Positions 5,905 through 7,936 of a stretch of 7,936 bases of DNA are shown here, piece after piece (positions within the stretch are counted from its first letter, which is position 1; every line of letters starts with the position of its first letter). This stretch comes from Pyrinomonadaceae bacterium (GTDB taxonomy: Bacteria > Acidobacteriota > Blastocatellia > Pyrinomonadales > Pyrinomonadaceae). Made by a program: the position numbers and the translations under genes. The DNA is taken from the NCBI GenBank assembly GCA_025937955.1, contig JAICQI010000249.1, forward strand, positions 1 to 7,936, written 5' to 3'. A model generated the notes under the pieces. That model worked only from the letters and a program-made list of their open reading frames with translations. It made no database searches and was not told the origin of the DNA.

Positions 5905-7176
5905 ATGTTCAAAGCGTTGACGCGTCCACGCCGGGTTGTCATTACCGGAATGGGGTGTGTGACACCGCTCGGAATCGGGCGCGACGCGTTTTGGAATGGG
6001 TTGATAACGGGCCAGAGCGGCGTCCGCAGGATTGAGGCTTTTGATCCTTCCAGTTATCCGGTTCAGATTGCAGCGGAAGTTCCTTCGTTCGATTGGCAGT
6101 CGCAACTCAATCCCAAAGATCGCAAACACGTGCCGCGCACCGTGCCGCTCGCGCTCGCGGCGGCACGTGAAGCGTTGGAAGACGCGAAACTCTTTACTAA
6201 TGATTTATCACTGGCGGAGCGTCGTGCGTTCGGTGTAGAGCTCGGCACCGGCGGCGGTGGTCTCGCCTTCACAGAACAGCAATACGAATACTGGTACGTT
6301 GGTCCAACCAGCAAAGCGAGTGTCTACACGATTCCCGCTTCGACGCACGGCGGACTGTCGAGCGAGTTGTCGATGGCGTTTGGCCTGCGTGGTCTGTCGC
6401 ACATCGTTTCGACTGGTTGCACCAGCTCGACTGACGCGATGGCGTACGCGGCGCAGCACATCGCACTGGGTCGACAGGACGTGATGCTTTCCGGCGGCGT
6501 TGATGCGCCGATCGCGCCCGGCATTCTCGCGGCGTTCAATCTCATGACGGTGTTGACAAGTGATTGGAACGACGAGCCGCATCGCGCTTCGCGTCCGTTC
6601 TCACGCAATCGATCCGGAATCGTGCTCGGCGAGGGCGCGTGGATCTACGTGTTGGAGGAACTCAAACACGCGACCGAGCGCGGCGCGAAGATCTATGCCG
6701 AGATAACCGGCTACGGCGCCACTTGCGATGCTTATCATCGCGTTCGCCTTGCCGAAGACGGCGACGAGCCGGCGCGCGCGATGCGTTTGGCGCTCGAGGA
6801 TGCTGGCTGCGATACAAAAGACATCGATTACGTTAACTTGCACGGCACCTCGACCCTGCTCAACGATCGTATCGAGACCAGTGCTTTGAAGCTCGCGTTT
6901 GACGGTCAGGCTGCACGCATTCCGATGTCGGCTACGAAGTCACAAATCGGACATCCGCAGGGCGCGAGCGGCGCTGCCGGTCTGAGCGCCGCGCTCTGCG
7001 CCATGCATACGAACAAGATCCCGCCCACGATTAATCTCGACGAACCTGACCCTGATTGTGATCTCGACTACGTCCCCAACGAAGCCCGTGAAGCAAGCGT
7101 AAGAATTGCTCTCTGCAATTGTATTGGCTTTGGCTCGAAGAACAGTGCGTTGGTGGTCCAAAAGCTCGATCGTTGA
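5905..7176 (+). CDS. Beta-ketoacyl-ACP synthase (KAS II/FabF-like ketosynthase), probably of a secondary pathway
   Basis: This thiolase-fold enzyme should perform decarboxylative Claisen condensation of an acyl chain with malonyl-ACP. The 423-residue length is typical of FabF and type II polyketide ketosynthases. It opens with RRVVITGMGCVTPLG (9-23). The catalytic triad is complete: Cys172 in STGCTSSTD, His313 in NLHGTST and His350 in KSQIGHPQG, with Lys345. Several motifs depart from housekeeping FabF. The nucleophile context is TGCTS, as in ketosynthase-alpha of aromatic polyketide systems, and the usual HGTSTPLND is HGTSTLLND. The late Gly-rich loop reads GFGSKN (408-413) instead of GFGGTN, with the gatekeeper Phe409 kept. 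ATG 5905 has no visible ribosome binding site; the next ATG (5951) would cut the conserved first strand. No acyl carrier protein gene is in the window. A methyltransferase gene follows by 12 nt. A housekeeping role cannot be excluded. Confidence 0.9.
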   Translation: MFKALTRPRRVVITGMGCVTPLGIGRDAFWNGLITGQSGVRRIEAFDPSSYPVQIAAEVPSFDWQSQLNPKDRKHVPRTVPLALAAAREALEDAKLFTNDLSLAERRAFGVELGTGGGGLAFTEQQYEYWYVGPTSKASVYTIPASTHGGLSSELSMAFGLRGLSHIVSTGCTSSTDAMAYAAQHIALGRQDVMLSGGVDAPIAPGILAAFNLMTVLTSDWNDEPHRASRPFSRNRSGIVLGEGAWIYVLEELKHATERGAKIYAEITGYGATCDAYHRVRLAEDGDEPARAMRLALEDAGCDTKDIDYVNLHGTSTLLNDRIETSALKLAFDGQAARIPMSATKSQIGHPQGASGAAGLSAALCAMHTNKIPPTINLDEPDPDCDLDYVPNEAREASVRIALCNCIGFGSKNSALVVQKLDR

Positions 7177-7188
7177 TCAGTGGTCCAT

Positions 7189-7936
7189 ATGTTTCAAAAG
7201 TTTAAGCAGCGCAGCCACCGGCTCGAATACATCGACACCGGTAACTACACGGCGGAAGAGTATGAGGGTTGTATTGGGGAGCTACAGTTCGTTAACCGCT
7301 GGATGGGTGACGCGCATAGTCTGAAGACCACGCTGTTGCGCGAGATCGAAGAGCAGGGGTTGCGGAGCTTTTCGGTGCTGGATGTGGGAGCTGGTTCGGG
7401 AGAATTGCTGCGCGTAGCGACGGTATGGGCCAGGCAAACTGGGCGACAGTTGCGTGCGGTAGGGCTGGAGTTGAACGAGCGCATGGCGGAGTCGATTAAC
7501 GAGGGGTCGGATCGTTTTGATGAGATCAGCTCGGTGCGTGGCGATGCGTTGACGCTTCCGTTTTCCGAGGCGCAGTTTGATTACGTGATCTGTTCGCTGT
7601 TTACGCATCACTTTGTTGACGAGCAGGTGGTGCAGATTCTTCGTGAGATGAGTCGCGTGGCGAAACGGCGAATATTTGTTATCGATCTTCACCGGCATCC
7701 GATTGCGTATCTGCTTTACACGACACTTGGGAAATTGGTTTTGCACAATCGGTTGTTGCGACACGATGGGGCGTTGTCGATACTGCGAAGTTTCAAAGTT
7801 GATGAGTTTCATGAGTTGGCCCAACGCGCCGGGCTGCGCGATATTTGGGTGGAGCGCCATTTCCCATATCGCCTGGTCCTGAGCGCCGCCGCCCGCGCCA
7901 CCGTGCATTTACAGGAACCTGAAGTGCGCGCACACA
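7189..7936 (+). CDS. Class I SAM-dependent methyltransferase (3' end beyond the window)
   Basis: This is a Rossmann-fold methyltransferase that transfers a methyl group from S-adenosylmethionine; the acceptor is unknown. The frame runs open for 249 codons from ATG 7189 to the window edge with no stop. Motif I VLDVGAGSGE (63-72) binds SAM, VGLELN (91-96) supplies the acidic ribose ligand Glu94, RGDALTLPF (117-125) is motif II-like, and FDYVICSLFTHHFVD (130-144) is the region after the fourth strand, with a His pair. A 60-residue N-terminal region precedes the SAM fold. Residues from about 165 include VIDLHRHPIAYLLYTTLGKL, possibly membrane- or lipid-facing. It starts 12 nt after the ketosynthase stop without a clear ribosome binding site, suggesting coupled translation. 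From memory, close relatives sit beside type III polyketide synthase and FAD oxidoreductase genes, so a polyketide or lipid-phenol acceptor is my guess. Few codons should remain, judging by family length. Confidence 0.85.
   Translation, partial: MFQKFKQRSHRLEYIDTGNYTAEEYEGCIGELQFVNRWMGDAHSLKTTLLREIEEQGLRSFSVLDVGAGSGELLRVATVWARQTGRQLRAVGLELNERMAESINEGSDRFDEISSVRGDALTLPFSEAQFDYVICSLFTHHFVDEQVVQILREMSRVAKRRIFVIDLHRHPIAYLLYTTLGKLVLHNRLLRHDGALSILRSFKVDEFHELAQRAGLRDIWVERHFPYRLVLSAAARATVHLQEPEVRAH

Noticed and set aside
7153..7187. 8-bp direct repeat GTGGTCCA at 7153-7160 and 7180-7187 around the ketosynthase stop
   Set aside because: It is too short and isolated to separate from chance, with no insertion between the copies.
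7282..7908. 208-residue minus-strand open frame opposite the methyltransferase
   Set aside because: The + strand frame carries ordered SAM-binding motifs (VLDVGAGSGE, VGLELN, RGDALTLPF) and is open throughout; the opposite frame is Gln/Arg/His-rich with no motif.

Overview
The window reads as a chromosomal segment of a free-living bacterium of moderately high G+C content. Family resemblance of the products suggests Acidobacteriota, probably the Blastocatellia/Pyrinomonadaceae side; this is recalled resemblance, not a search result. All convincing genes lie on the + strand.

Region 1 (1-215) is non-coding. It opens inside an inverted pair of G+C-rich hairpins (REP/REPIN-like) cut by the left window edge. 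A/T-rich sequence follows, with a sigma70-like promoter candidate (TTGACC, 17 nt, TAGACT) placed to drive the next genes.

Region 2 (216-4267) is a compact run of five F-type ATP synthase genes: b', b, delta, alpha and gamma. Gaps are short, and one junction is a 4-nt stop/start overlap with a TTG start. Beta and epsilon do not follow gamma; an unrelated gene does. Subunits a and c are not in the window. A b'+b pair and a run ending at gamma is the arrangement known from cyanobacteria and plastids. Together these genes supply the peripheral stalk (b', b, delta), the non-catalytic alpha subunit and the gamma rotor shaft.

Region 3 (4304-5868) holds a small VanZ-like membrane protein and then an SPFH/YdjI-like protein ending in two zinc ribbons. 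Both look like envelope-associated functions. The last VanZ codons run into a short 10-nt tandem repeat whose end also makes a TATAAT box upstream of the SPFH gene.

Region 4 (5905-7936) holds a beta-ketoacyl synthase with an intact Cys-His-His triad but altered surrounding motifs, followed 12 nt later by a SAM-dependent methyltransferase that is still open at the window end. The pair looks like the start of a polyketide or fatty-acid-derived metabolite cluster continuing to the right.

A recurring feature is a set of short tandem repeats of 9-10 nt at gene boundaries (109-128, 185-204, 4269-4295, 4723-4752, 5871-5900). I saw no tRNA, rRNA, CRISPR array, insertion sequence or convincing rho-independent terminator.
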